Shown: piece by piece, positions 36,947-45,947 of the stretch
Position numbering within the stretch: position 1 is the stretch's first letter
Layout of the letters: the number at the start of each line of letters is the position of its first letter
Source of the DNA: Arthrobacter_N sp051262515
GTDB taxonomy: Bacteria > Actinomycetota > Actinomycetes > Actinomycetales > Micrococcaceae
Direction: 5' to 3'
DNA: 64,000 bases
Assembly (NCBI RefSeq): GCF_051262515.1
Contig: NZ_JBIMER010000014.1
Location: 1-64,000 of the forward strand
Position numbers and translations under genes: made by a program
The notes under the pieces: model-generated
What the model was told of the DNA's origin: nothing
Seen by the model: only the letters and a program-made list of their open reading frames with translations
The model's database searches: none

Positions 36947-38224
36947 ATGACCCAGAACAGCAGCACGCCCGACGACAAGCCCCTGGACGCCGGAGACGCC
37001 GACCACGAAGACTCGGCTACCGGCTCGCCCTCGGACCAGGCGGACACGGACGGCGCGGCCGCGGCTCGGCCCGGGACCCCGGCCGAGAACGCCACCGATC
37101 CGGCAATTGATCCGGCATTCGAAGCGTCCTCCGCGCCGGCGGGGGAGGTGGCCGAAGCGTCCGGTGGTGCCACCGAAGACGGTCCTCGGGACGTGGATGC
37201 GGTCGCCCTGCCGGATCTCGCGGGGTGGGAACCCTCGGGGACCGTCAAGACCGAGCAGCAGCACGGGCCCGAGGTCGGAGCCTCTGCTACCGTGGACGCG
37301 CCGGAGACGGCGGCTTCGCTGACGGCGGACCGCCTGTTGGAACCGCGCAATCGTCCGCCGGCCGCCGGGTGGCGCCGCTGGCTGTTCGCCTCGACGTTCG
37401 GCAAGGTCAACGTGGGCGATTCCGACGCCGTGCGGCTCCAGCGCATCACCGAGCACAAGATCGCGGCGTCGCTGGGCGAGGGGACGCGCTACGTCCCGGT
37501 GCTCTCGCGCAAGGGCGGCGTCGGAAAGACCACCGTCACCACGCTGTTGGGCATGGCGCTCGCCCAGATCCGAGAGGACCGGATCATCGCCATGGACGCC
37601 AACCCCGACCGCGGGACGCTGACGGACCGGTCGCCCGGGAAGGCCCGCTACACCGCGCGCCAACTCGTGCAGAACCGCTTCATGGTCGATTCCTTCTCCA
37701 AGCTCTCCACGTATGCGGCCCGCGAGGGTTCCCGGCTGCACGTCCTGGCTTCCGACACGGACCCGCACGTCGCGGAGGCGTTCGACGACGCCGACTACCG
37801 TGCCGTGACCGACCTGCTGTCCAGGTTCTATTCGATCGTCCTCACCGATTCCGGTACGGGAATGGTCCACTCGGTCATGAAGGGCACGTTGGACAAGGCC
37901 GACGCCGTCGTTCTGGTCTCCGGCGCCAGCGTGGACGAGGCACGCCTCGCCTCGGAGACGCTCTCCTGGCTGGAGGCCCACGGCCGCACGGACCTGTCCG
38001 AGCGGGCGATCGTGGTCATCAACCAGTCGGCCGGGAAGGGCCGCGCGGTCAACGTCGAGGAAATCGAGGCGCATTTCCGCACGCGCGTCGCCACCGTGGT
38101 CCGCCTACCGCACGATCCGCACTTGGCCGAGGGGTCCCGCATCGACCTCGCCCGGCTGCGCCCCGCCACGCGCGAGGCCGCCATGGAACTGGCGGCGCTC
38201 GTCGTCGACGAGCTGAGGGGCTGA
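36947..38224 (+). CDS. MinD/ParA-like ATPase with long disordered N-terminus
   Basis: 425 aa. The first 125 residues are Ala/Asp/Gly/Pro-rich and disordered. The ATPase then shows PVLSRKGGVGKTTVTTLLG (deviant Walker A), AMDANPDRGTLTDR and SIVLTDSGTGMVHS in Walker B position. Resembles the Rv1782/ESX-linked and 'septum-type' MinD-like proteins of actinobacteria, which carry the same kind of N-terminal tail. No secretion genes are nearby. mtr starts 4 bases after the stop, suggesting co-transcription. Role unknown. Confidence 0.8.
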   Translation: MTQNSSTPDDKPLDAGDADHEDSATGSPSDQADTDGAAAARPGTPAENATDPAIDPAFEASSAPAGEVAEASGGATEDGPRDVDAVALPDLAGWEPSGTVKTEQQHGPEVGASATVDAPETAASLTADRLLEPRNRPPAAGWRRWLFASTFGKVNVGDSDAVRLQRITEHKIAASLGEGTRYVPVLSRKGGVGKTTVTTLLGMALAQIREDRIIAMDANPDRGTLTDRSPGKARYTARQLVQNRFMVDSFSKLSTYAAREGSRLHVLASDTDPHVAEAFDDADYRAVTDLLSRFYSIVLTDSGTGMVHSVMKGTLDKADAVVLVSGASVDEARLASETLSWLEAHGRTDLSERAIVVINQSAGKGRAVNVEEIEAHFRTRVATVVRLPHDPHLAEGSRIDLARLRPATREAAMELAALVVDELRG

Positions 38225-38228
38225 CGGC

Positions 38229-39656
38229 ATGCCGCACTACGACCTGGCGATCATCGGTTCCGGATCGGGAAACTCACTCGTCACGCCCTTCTGGGACGAC
38301 AAGAGGGTCGCCATCATCGACGGCGGCACGTTCGGGGGCACCTGCCTGAACGTGGGGTGCATCCCCACCAAGATGTTCGTGTACCCGGCCCAGTTGGCTG
38401 CCGCGCCGGCACAGGCGCGGCGCCTCGGCGTCGACCTGGCCTTGGACGGCGTGCGCTGGGCCGACATCCGCGACCGGGTCTTCGGCCGCATCGACGCGAT
38501 CTCCGCCGCCGGGCGAAACTACCGCGCGGACGAGCTGGAGCACGTCGACCTGTACGAGGAGCACGTCCGTTTCACCGGTCCACGCACGCTGCTCACCGAC
38601 TCCGGCACGGAGATCACGGCCGATCGCATCGTGGTTGCCACGGGCTCGCGGGCGGTGCTGCCGGACCTTCCGGGAATGGACCTGCCGCAGGTGCACACCT
38701 CGGACACCGTCATGCGGCTGCCCGCGCTGCCGGAGCGCGTGCTGGTGCTCGGCGGCGGATTCATCGCCGCGGAGTTCGCCCACGTCTTCCATTCGCTGGG
38801 TTCCGATGTGGTTCAGGTCAACCGGTCGGGGCGCCTGCTGCGGCAGCACGACGCGGAGATTTCACGCCGGTTCACCTCCGCTGCCGTCGAACGCTGGCGC
38901 CTCGAGCTTGGCTACGCGGTGACGGGCGTCGAGGAGAACGCCGACGGTTCCGTCACGGCCTCGTTCGCGCCGGACGGCGCCGGACGCGCCCTGAGCGTCG
39001 AAGCCGACGTCGTGCTGATCGCCACCGGGCGCGTGCCCAACACGGATCGGTTGGGGGTCGAAGCGGCCGGTTTCGACGTCGACGACAACGGCACGCTCGC
39101 CGTGGACGACTTCCAGCGGGTCCTCGTCGGCGGGGAACCCTGCGAGGGCGTGTACGCGCTGGGGGACGCGTCCAACGAGTACCAACTCAAGCATGTCGCC
39201 AACCGGGAGGCGCGCGTCGTCGCGCACAACCTGGAACGGCCGGACAGTCCCCGAATCATGGACCGGTCCCACGTGCCGGCCGCCGTCTTCACGGATCCGC
39301 AGATCGCGGCCGTGGGCCTCACGGAGGAACAGGCTCGCGCCCAGGCATCCGCGGGCACCGACATCGTCACCGTGGTCCAGGAATACGGCTCGACGGCGTA
39401 TGGCTGGGCGATGGACGACGGCGAGGGGATCGTCAAGCTCGTCGCGGACAGGAAGTCGCGCAGGTTGCTCGGCGCCCACATCATGGGGCACGAGGCGTCC
39501 ATCCTGATCCAGCCCCTCATCCAGGCGATGGTGGCGGGCACGGACGTGCCCACGATGGCGCGGGGGCAGTACTGGATCCATCCCGCGCTCACGGAGGTCG
39601 TGGAGAACGCCCTCCTGGCGCTGGGGGTCGACGCCGCGGACGGCGACCCGCTGTAG
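38229..39656 (+). CDS. mtr: Mycothione reductase
   Basis: FAD/NADPH disulfide reductase that keeps mycothiol reduced, the thiol buffer found only in actinobacteria. 475 aa. FAD site AIIGSGSGNS, redox-active pair GGTCLNVGCIPTKM (CxxxxC), NADPH site VLVLGGGFIAAEFAHV, ALGDASNEYQLKHVA, and the C-terminal interface His in WIHPALTEVVENALLAL. Not glutathione or lipoamide reductase by the SGSGNS N-terminus. Supports the actinobacterial assignment of the window. Confidence 0.93.
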   Translation: MPHYDLAIIGSGSGNSLVTPFWDDKRVAIIDGGTFGGTCLNVGCIPTKMFVYPAQLAAAPAQARRLGVDLALDGVRWADIRDRVFGRIDAISAAGRNYRADELEHVDLYEEHVRFTGPRTLLTDSGTEITADRIVVATGSRAVLPDLPGMDLPQVHTSDTVMRLPALPERVLVLGGGFIAAEFAHVFHSLGSDVVQVNRSGRLLRQHDAEISRRFTSAAVERWRLELGYAVTGVEENADGSVTASFAPDGAGRALSVEADVVLIATGRVPNTDRLGVEAAGFDVDDNGTLAVDDFQRVLVGGEPCEGVYALGDASNEYQLKHVANREARVVAHNLERPDSPRIMDRSHVPAAVFTDPQIAAVGLTEEQARAQASAGTDIVTVVQEYGSTAYGWAMDDGEGIVKLVADRKSRRLLGAHIMGHEASILIQPLIQAMVAGTDVPTMARGQYWIHPALTEVVENALLALGVDAADGDPL

Positions 39657-39659
39657 GGA

Positions 39660-39720
39660 CCGGCGCACGGCAAAGGCCGGCGCCGCCTTCTGGCGGGGCC
39701 GGCCCTTGGCTTTGCGCCGG
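39660..39720. terminator. Nested hairpin between convergent mtr and acyl-CoA synthetase genes
   Basis: Outer arms CCGGCGCA/TGCGCCGG with inner GGCCGGC/GCCGGCC and CCGCC/GGCGG. Lies between the mtr stop (39656) and the end of the - strand gene (39726); probably a two-way terminator. Confidence 0.65.
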
Positions 39721-39725
39721 AGCGG

Positions 39726-41531
39726 CTAGCGGCGGTCCGCCGCGTAGATGTCCTCCACGACCGGCCCGAAGTCCTGCAGGACCTGCGCCCGCTTGATCTT
39801 CAGCGACGGCGTGAGGTGGCCCGAGGTCTCCGTGAAGTCCGTGGGAACGATCCTGAACTCCTTGATCGCCTCCGCCTTGGACACGGATTCGTTGGCGTGG
39901 TCGACGATCCCCTGGATGGCGTCGCGGACCTCCGGCAGCTCGGCCGCCTGGGCCACGGTGGCGGACGGGAGGTTGTGGCGCTGCAGCCAGCCCGGCAGGG
40001 CCTCCTCGTCCAGCGTCACCAGCGCGGCGATGAACGCCCGCTGGTCGCCGACGACGACGCACTGGGACACCAGCGCGTCCGCCCGGATCGCGTCCTCCAA
40101 CTGGGCGGGGACGACGTTCTTTCCGCTGGCCGTCACGATGATTTCCTTCTTGCGTCCGGTGATCCGCAGGAAGCCGTCCTCGTCGAGTTCGCCGATGTCG
40201 CCGGTGCGGAACCAGCCGTCCACGAACGTCTCGGCCTCCAGGTCCGGACGGTTGAAGTAGCCGCGCATGACGCAGTTGCCGTTGGCGAGGATCTCGCCGT
40301 CGTCCGCGATCTTGACGCCGTTGCCCGGAATGGGAGCCCCCACCGTGCCGATCTTGATCCGCTTCGGCGTGTTGACCGTGATCGGCGCCGTGGTCTCGGT
40401 GAGCCCGTAGCCCTCCAGGATCATCAGTCCGATCCCGTTGAAGAAATGGCCGAGCCGCTCGCCCAGCGGCCCTCCGCCGGAGACGGCATGGACCACGCGG
40501 CCGCCCATGGCCGCGCGGATCTTCCCGTAGACCAGCTTGTCGAAGAGCTGGTGCTTCAGCCCGAGGACCAGGGGGACCTTCCCCTGCTCCTTCGCCCGCG
40601 AGTAGGCGATGGCTGTGTCCGCGGCCGCGTGGAAGATCTTGCCCTTGCCGCCGTCCTCGGCCTTGAGCATAGAGGAGTTGTAGACCTTCTCGAAGACGCG
40701 CGGAACGGCGAGGATGAACGTCGGCCGGTAGCTCTGCAGGTCCGGCAGGAGGTTCTTGACGTCCGCGGTGTGGGCTACCGTCGCGCCCGCGGCGACGCAC
40801 AGCACGGAGATGAACCGGGCGAACACGTGGGCGAGCGGGAGGAACATGATGGTGGAGGCGCCCGGGTGGACGCATTCCGGCAGGGCGGCCGCCGCGTTCT
40901 CGCTGAGTTCCACGAAGTTGCGGTGCGTGAGTTCGCAGCCCTTGGGGCGGCCGGTGGTGCCGGAGGTGTAGATGATGGTCGCCAGGCTGTCCAGGTTCAG
41001 CGAGGTGCGGCGTTCCTCGAGGACCTCGTCGCCGACCGACCGGCCCGCCTCTCGCAGGACGTCCAGCCCGCCGCCGTCGATCTGCCACACGTGCTCCAGC
41101 CCGTTCAGCCCCTCCTGGGAGGCTGCCTGCCGCACGACGTTCTCGTGGTGTCCCGCCTCGACCACGACGCCGGTGGCGCCGGAGTCGCCGAGGATCCACG
41201 CCACCTGGGTCGGGGAGGAGGTCTCGTACACGGGGACGGAGACGCATCCGGCGAACCAGATGGCGAAGTCCACGAGCGCCCATTCGTAGCGGGTGCGGGA
41301 CATGATGCCGATCCGTCCGCCGGGTTCGACGCCCTCGGCGATCAGGCCCTTGGCGATGGCGGACGCATCCGCGGCGAAGTCCTTGGCATGGACATCAAGC
41401 CATCCGCCCTTGCCGTCCGGACGCGCGAACAGGACGGGATTGTCCGCCGAGGCGGCCTGACGCAAGACAAAGTCGGTGGAATTGGTCGCGGGCGGGCTGA
41501 CCACAAGCGGGGGTACGCTGAATTCGCGCAC
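39726..41531 (-). CDS. Long-chain fatty-acid-CoA ligase (FadD15-like)
   Basis: Activates fatty acids to acyl-CoA at the membrane/cytosol. 601 aa from the GTG at 41531 (GAGGAG 7 bases upstream; related proteins start REFSVPPLV). AMP-binding motif TIIYTSGTTGRPKGCELTH, linker FLPLAHVFARF, GYGLTETTAP, WFRTGDIGELDEDG and GRKKEIIVTASGKNV with catalytic Lys near the C-terminus (KIKRAQVL). Length and the gap between motifs fit the long-chain class. Divergent from the glucokinase gene. Confidence 0.92.
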   Translation of the reverse strand: MREFSVPPLVVSPPATNSTDFVLRQAASADNPVLFARPDGKGGWLDVHAKDFAADASAIAKGLIAEGVEPGGRIGIMSRTRYEWALVDFAIWFAGCVSVPVYETSSPTQVAWILGDSGATGVVVEAGHHENVVRQAASQEGLNGLEHVWQIDGGGLDVLREAGRSVGDEVLEERRTSLNLDSLATIIYTSGTTGRPKGCELTHRNFVELSENAAAALPECVHPGASTIMFLPLAHVFARFISVLCVAAGATVAHTADVKNLLPDLQSYRPTFILAVPRVFEKVYNSSMLKAEDGGKGKIFHAAADTAIAYSRAKEQGKVPLVLGLKHQLFDKLVYGKIRAAMGGRVVHAVSGGGPLGERLGHFFNGIGLMILEGYGLTETTAPITVNTPKRIKIGTVGAPIPGNGVKIADDGEILANGNCVMRGYFNRPDLEAETFVDGWFRTGDIGELDEDGFLRITGRKKEIIVTASGKNVVPAQLEDAIRADALVSQCVVVGDQRAFIAALVTLDEEALPGWLQRHNLPSATVAQAAELPEVRDAIQGIVDHANESVSKAEAIKEFRIVPTDFTETSGHLTPSLKIKRAQVLQDFGPVVEDIYAADRR

Positions 41532-41669
41532 AATGGGCTCCTCTTCGTCGAGTGGGACCTTCCGGCCGAACCCCAGCGGATCGGCCGTTGACTCCAGCCT
41601 AGTGTGTCGCGTCACAAAAAATACCCGCTAGTAACTTATGGCGAGGACAAACTTCGGAAAGGGTGCTGG

Positions 41670-42641
41670 ATGACGGCAGGAGCGGCGGTCGGCGTCGACA
41701 TCGGGGGTACCAAAATCGCCGCGGGCGTGGTCGACGCCGAAGGCGTGGTGCTGCGCCGTCTCGGGCGGCCGACGCCGGGGCACGATCCGCGGGAGGTCGA
41801 GTCCGCCGTCGTGGAGGTGGTGCGCGAGCTGGCTGGCGACACGCCCGGGATGCCGGTGGGGGTCGGCGCCGCCGGCTGGATGGACCCGGTGACGGGGAAC
41901 GTCCGCTTCAGCCCCCATCTGGCCTGGCGCAACGAACCGTTGCGGAGCCGACTCGAGGGTTTCTTGAATCGGCCGGTGGCCGTCGCGAACGATGCCGATG
42001 CCGCCGGCTGGGCCGAGTGGCGGTTCGGCGCGGGGCGGGGGGAGGAGCAGTTCGTGTGCCTGACGCTGGGGACGGGCATCGGTGGAGCCCTGGTGATCGA
42101 CGGCGTTTTGCGCCGTGGCCGGCATGGGGTGGCCGGCGAGTTCGGCCACCAGGTCGTCGTGCCGGGGGGCCACCGCTGCGAGTGCGGCAACCGCGGGTGC
42201 TGGGAACAGTACGCGTCCGGCAACGCGTTGGGGCGCGAAGGCCGGGAAATGGCCCGGGCGGACTCGCCGGTGGCCCACGCGCTGCTGGCCGCGGCCGGAG
42301 GGGACCCTGAAGCCATCAACGGCGAACTGGTCACGAGGCTGGCGCGCGACGGGGATCCCGCCTCCATGGACCTGGTTGCCGAGGCCGGGGAATGGCTGGG
42401 ACTGGGACTGGCGAACCTGGCCGCGGCTTTGGACCCCGGCACCTTTGTCATCGGGGGAGGGCTGGGGTCGGCGTCGACGGGCCTGCTGGAAGCCGCGGAG
42501 GCCTCGTATCGGCGGCAACTCACCGGCCGCGGCTACCGCCCGTTTGCGCGGGTCCTCCGCGCCCGGCTGGGAGCGGACGCGGGACTGGTCGGATCGGCCG
42601 ATCTCGCTCGGGTCGAGGCGCGCGGCGCGGCGCGGGCGTAA
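41670..42641 (+). CDS. ROK family glucokinase
   Basis: 323 aa. Phosphate-binding VGVDIGGTKIAAGVV, substrate loop VANDADAAGWAEWRFG, LTLGTGIGGALVIDG, GEFGHQVV, and the ROK zinc motif CECGNRGCWEQYASG. An upstream in-frame opening lacks a good ribosome site; ATG 41670 has GGAAAGGG. No DNA-binding domain, so it is a kinase rather than a repressor. Glucose and ATP (or polyphosphate) are the probable substrates; polyphosphate use cannot be read from sequence. Confidence 0.9.
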   Translation: MTAGAAVGVDIGGTKIAAGVVDAEGVVLRRLGRPTPGHDPREVESAVVEVVRELAGDTPGMPVGVGAAGWMDPVTGNVRFSPHLAWRNEPLRSRLEGFLNRPVAVANDADAAGWAEWRFGAGRGEEQFVCLTLGTGIGGALVIDGVLRRGRHGVAGEFGHQVVVPGGHRCECGNRGCWEQYASGNALGREGREMARADSPVAHALLAAAGGDPEAINGELVTRLARDGDPASMDLVAEAGEWLGLGLANLAAALDPGTFVIGGGLGSASTGLLEAAEASYRRQLTGRGYRPFARVLRARLGADAGLVGSADLARVEARGAARA

Positions 42642-42674
42642 GGCGATGGGCGCGTCGGCCTTTCGCCGGTGCTC

Positions 42675-43124
42675 CTAGACGCGCGAACCGTCGTCGTTGC
42701 CCGTTCGGTGCCGCGGCAGGCGCCACAGCAGGTAGCCGACCGCAACGAGGAACGCCAGGCACAAGCCGATCCACGCGACCGCCGGCGCCCCGCGCCACAG
42801 GATGGCCAGCAGCAGCAGGGCCAGGGGAGCGCCGGCCGCGCCGCACCAGGCCAGAACGGTCATGGGGTTGCCGCTGCCCAAGGCGGGGGGATCCTCGGGG
42901 ACGAAGGCGTCGTCGTCGTCGTCCGGTTCCGGCGGCGAGTAATCGCGCGGACCGGGCGCGGCGGGATCCGCTATGCGCGGGGCCGGAACAGCCGGCGCGG
43001 GCCGTTCCGACGGTGCGGACTGTTCGGCGGACGGATCCGTGGATTCGAGCTGCCGGACAAGGTCCCGCCAGGCGGCGTCGTCGGAGGACGGGTCCCGGCG
43101 CGGATCGGGATCGTGGTTAGGCAC
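42675..43124 (-). CDS. Hypothetical protein with two C-terminal membrane helices
   Basis: 149 aa. The first 85 residues are acidic and Pro-rich, containing a DDDDD run. Two hydrophobic helices follow (VLAWCGAAGAPLALLLLAIL and APAVAWIGLCLAFLVAVGYLL), so the N-terminus likely faces the cytosol. The end of the hydrolase gene upstream overlaps its start by 8 bases, so the two are co-transcribed. No family recognised. Confidence 0.65.
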   Translation of the reverse strand: MPNHDPDPRRDPSSDDAAWRDLVRQLESTDPSAEQSAPSERPAPAVPAPRIADPAAPGPRDYSPPEPDDDDDAFVPEDPPALGSGNPMTVLAWCGAAGAPLALLLLAILWRGAPAVAWIGLCLAFLVAVGYLLWRLPRHRTGNDDGSRV

Positions 43125-43902
43125 TGCTGCCGCCTTCGGTGTGGGAACGGACGAATGCGATCGAGCCCTCGAACATCAGGACGGCGTCGTGGTCGAGGGT
43201 GGCCACGTGGAAGCTCTTTTCGAGGGCGCGGACGGTGGGCGGCGGCGCCCCGGGCGGCCGCTTGGCCAGTCCCGCCAACAGCGCGTCGATGCTGGAATCC
43301 GGCACCACGTGGTCCACCCGCGAGCGGTAAACGAGTACGGGCGCCCAGACGCTGGGGAGGGCGCGCCGCGTGTGGCGGAACAGGAGCGCCAGCTGTTCGA
43401 CGGCGGCGACGGGCGTCCGGTCGTAGGCACCCTCGTCCGCGCCCGCCAGCGCGATGTCGTTGGCTATCGCGGCCACGGATTTCACCGCGTATTTGATGAT
43501 GCCCGCAAAGCGCGCGGCCGGGTCGGCGAAGGTCAAGCCGGGATTGGCGACAACGACGCCGGCCACGGACCGGTTGGCCGCCAGCTGGAGCGCCAGCGCC
43601 CCGCCCATCGAGAGGCCGAAGACGAAGACGTTGCGGTGCGCCCGCTGGAGGAAATCGAACTCCCGCTCAACGGCGCGTGTCCACGAGGTGTGCCGGGTGC
43701 GGGCCAGGTCCTGCCACGTGGTTCCGTGGCCCGGCAGGAGGGGGAGGCTGACGGTCAGACCCGCCTCCACCAGGGCGTCGGCCCACGGGCGCATGCTGCG
43801 CGGGCCGGAGGTGAAGCCGTGCACCAGCAGCACGGCATCGGGGCCGCCGCGCACCCTGAACGGGGTTTCGGCGCCCTCGGGTGGCCGGGGCGAGAAGTCC
43901 AT
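43117..43902 (-). CDS. Alpha/beta hydrolase (carboxylesterase Est30-like)
   Basis: 261 aa from ATG 43902, which has GGGAG 5 bases upstream. The frame is open to 44166, but that longer part lacks a ribosome site and runs through palindromic DNA. LLVHGFTSGPRS oxyanion loop, nucleophile GLSMGGALAL, acid residue in YRSRVDHVVPDSS and His in EKSFHVATLDHDAV. Substrate is likely short-chain esters or a lipid (inference). It is the last core gene before the island. Confidence 0.88.
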   Translation of the reverse strand: MDFSPRPPEGAETPFRVRGGPDAVLLVHGFTSGPRSMRPWADALVEAGLTVSLPLLPGHGTTWQDLARTRHTSWTRAVEREFDFLQRAHRNVFVFGLSMGGALALQLAANRSVAGVVVANPGLTFADPAARFAGIIKYAVKSVAAIANDIALAGADEGAYDRTPVAAVEQLALLFRHTRRALPSVWAPVLVYRSRVDHVVPDSSIDALLAGLAKRPPGAPPPTVRALEKSFHVATLDHDAVLMFEGSIAFVRSHTEGGSSA

Positions 43903-44162
43903 GATGCTCCCGATGGTGCCCGGAGGTGGGTGCTCCAGGGGTGGATGTGTGCCTAGAGTAGAGCCTAACCGACTCGCGGTCCGCGGCATGTCCGTGCCGC
44001 CAGGCCCACAACCCTCACGGGCGGAAGGCACACGCGTGTTGTGTGCCATCACAACATCGGGATAGAGCACCAACTCCCTTGCCGATAAAGGGATCGGCGG
44101 GCCCCAAGGCGACCACCGGGCGACCTCAGGGGGCCCCAACTCTAGCAAAACTCTTCCACGAG
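43903..44162. other. 260-bp intergenic region rich in inverted repeats at the core/island border
   Basis: Four hairpins are visible: CGGCA-tgtccg-TGCCG (about 43983-43998), GGCACAC-gcgtgtt-GTGTGCC (44027-44047), GCCGAT-aaaggg-ATCGGC (44081-44098) and GGGCCCC with a GGGGGCCCC partner (about 44099-44138). No tRNA, tmRNA or SRP signature was found. The integrase 3' end lies just to the right, so an attachment site is expected at or near 44100-44165. Whether the repeats form an RNA or the attL region is open. Confidence 0.4.
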
Positions 44163-45539
44163 TCACATTTCGGCATTCAGCCGGCCTCCCCCCCGCACGT
44201 GCGCCTGGCGTCCGCCGAGCGCGCCTGTTGGGTCCAGGAACTGCCTCATGGTGGGGTCAACGTACTTCTGAGTGGTGGAGATCTGTGAATGCCCGGCCAA
44301 GACGCGCGCGGCCTCCAGATCCGTCATTGCAACCATGGTGACCCTCGTTCGCCGGCAGGTGTGCGTCCCTACCCAGCTCAGATCCACGTCGCCCGGGCCC
44401 ACTTTGAACTTCAGGGCCTGACGGAGCTGCCGGTCCAAATTGCCCTGGTCGACCACGCCTCCGTCCTTGTTGGGGAACAGCCAGCCGGTGGTGGTCCCGA
44501 CGCGGGCGATCTGCTCGCGGACGTAGCGGGATGCTCGGGCGTCCAGAACGACCGGGGTGCGGGCGCGCAACCTGGATTTGTCCCACGCCTCGTAGTAAGG
44601 AGTGCCGTTGTCGTCGAACTTGACGGCGCCCGCCAGTTGCATCACTAGGGGGCTCTTCGCCTCGCCGGGGAAGGCCTCCCAGATGTTTTCGATGCGTGCG
44701 GCAAGGGCCTCCGACACACGGGCCGCGTTCGAGAGCATGAGGGCCATGATCACGGGGACCCGTTCGGCCCGCGGGTCGCGGGACCCGCCGTGGACATAGC
44801 CCTCGAGCCGGTCGAAAAGGGCCTTGTCCTCCCAGGGGAACAGCGCGCGGGGGGTTTTTTCAGCGGCCTTGCGCTCTGCGGCGAAGGTATCCCGGATCCT
44901 CGGGGGCCGCCTGTCCCCGTACACCTCATGGTCATCGGCGAGCTGGATCAGGTTGCGGATGAGCAGCATGGTCGTCCGCGCGGCTCCGAGCCCGCCGATG
45001 CCTTGGTCCCGAAACTGGCCGCCCTTGGTCTTTACTTGCACGGTTCGTCCGGCTCGGACGGCGGCCAGCACAGCGGTGACCGTTCCAGGCTTCACCTGCT
45101 CGATGGTGCGCGCGCCGAGGGCGGGACCGATCCAGTGCTCCCACTGTGTCTTATACATGGAGCGGGTGCGCGGGGCCTTGCCGGGTCCGGACTCGAGCAT
45201 CCAGGCATCCCACAGAGCGGCGAATGGGGAGTCGAGGGTGAGCTGGTCGGTCCCCGGGATGTGGCGCAGCGCACGACGGGCGCCATCGACTGCGGCCGCC
45301 TTGGCGGCCGTCTCCGTGGCGCCCTGAGCGGTGGCTTCCCGGGTTCGGCTCCCATCCAACGGCCAGTAGCGCACGCTGGCCTTGTAAATGAGGGAGGTTC
45401 CGGTTTTTTCGGCCTCGATGATGATCCGGCGACCCCTATTGGTGCTGCGACCTGCACCGTCGAACGGGTCGTATAAGGTGCGGGGTTCGGCGATGGTTCC
45501 GGGTGCGTGGCGGCGCGGACGCCCGCGGGCGATGGGCAT
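44163..45539 (-). CDS. Tyrosine integrase of the genomic island
   Basis: 458 aa, site-specific recombinase that would integrate and excise the island. A basic N-terminal arm-binding region, a core-binding domain around residues 105-215 (SMYKTQWEHWIGPAL), and a catalytic domain: Arg in SNAARVSEALAARI, HTCRRTRVTMVA (HxxR), second His in LAGHSQISTTQ, and Tyr in TQKYVDPT. Ends next to the core genome, with the excisionase-type gene divergent on its other side, the classical int-xis arrangement. Length and domain order match actinophage and ICE integrases. Confidence 0.92.
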   Translation of the reverse strand: MPIARGRPRRHAPGTIAEPRTLYDPFDGAGRSTNRGRRIIIEAEKTGTSLIYKASVRYWPLDGSRTREATAQGATETAAKAAAVDGARRALRHIPGTDQLTLDSPFAALWDAWMLESGPGKAPRTRSMYKTQWEHWIGPALGARTIEQVKPGTVTAVLAAVRAGRTVQVKTKGGQFRDQGIGGLGAARTTMLLIRNLIQLADDHEVYGDRRPPRIRDTFAAERKAAEKTPRALFPWEDKALFDRLEGYVHGGSRDPRAERVPVIMALMLSNAARVSEALAARIENIWEAFPGEAKSPLVMQLAGAVKFDDNGTPYYEAWDKSRLRARTPVVLDARASRYVREQIARVGTTTGWLFPNKDGGVVDQGNLDRQLRQALKFKVGPGDVDLSWVGTHTCRRTRVTMVAMTDLEAARVLAGHSQISTTQKYVDPTMRQFLDPTGALGGRQAHVRGGGRLNAEM

Positions 45540-45608
45540 TGGCCCTTCTTTCTGTGCAGGTCACGGTCCGGATCGGTCCGCTCATGATCCAATAGCGTAG
45601 CCCACTTT

Positions 45609-45652
45609 TCAGGTCGTGAGGGCGGGGGCTGATGGCGGTTCGGTTGACCTGA
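45609..45652. promoter_or_regulatory. Inverted repeat TCAGGTC ... GACCTGA between int and xis
   Basis: The arms sit at 45609-45615 and 45646-45652 with a 30-base spacer in the 147-bp divergent gap. They could be binding sites of the excisionase or arm sites of the integrase; no assay or homologue is known to me. Confidence 0.35.
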
Positions 45653-45686
45653 GACTTGAACGCGGGACACTGCACTCCCTACTGGT

Positions 45687-45911
45687 ATGAAAGCAACCCA
45701 GTCCCGCATCAACGCCGCTCCGATCGCCGGTATCCGTCCCCTTTTGGACCTACACGAGGTCGCCTACCTCCTTAATATTTCGGAATATCAGTTCCGGGAA
45801 TGGCTCAAGCTAGGCCTTGCCCCGCGCGGGGCTAAGGTTGGCGGGCACTGGAAGTTCAAGCCGGAGGACGTCGTCGCGCACATCGAGGCGATCTTCGCCG
45901 ATGCAGCCTAA
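45687..45911 (+). CDS. Excisionase / MerR-like helix-turn-helix DNA-binding protein
   Basis: 74 aa. A single winged-helix domain: LLDLHEVAYLLNISEYQFREWLKLG with wing GLAPRGAKVGGHWKFKPEDVVAHIE, the arrangement of the HTH_17/excisionase family. Divergent from the integrase and separated by 147 bp holding an inverted repeat. Its role as recombination directionality factor is inferred from size, domain and position. Confidence 0.8.
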   Translation: MKATQSRINAAPIAGIRPLLDLHEVAYLLNISEYQFREWLKLGLAPRGAKVGGHWKFKPEDVVAHIEAIFADAA

Positions 45912-45947
45912 GGCCGGTTCCTCGCCCAGACATACGAAAGCACCGTC

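Noticed and set aside
32279..38074. A 1931-codon open frame on the - strand
   Set aside because: It runs antisense to pyc and the MinD-like gene and is open because of GC-rich codon bias. Only its last 277 codons (the ParA-like gene) show protein sense.
43903..44166. Possible tRNA, tmRNA, SRP RNA or RNase P RNA at the island border
   Set aside because: Checked for T-arm, tmRNA 3' end, SRP GGTCAGG..GGAAGG..GCAGCC core and RNase P core; none was present. Hairpins alone do not identify a family.
43903..44166. N-terminal extension of the alpha/beta hydrolase to 44166
   Set aside because: No ribosome site, Arg/Pro/Gly-rich composition, and a well-placed GGGAG precedes the ATG at 43902.
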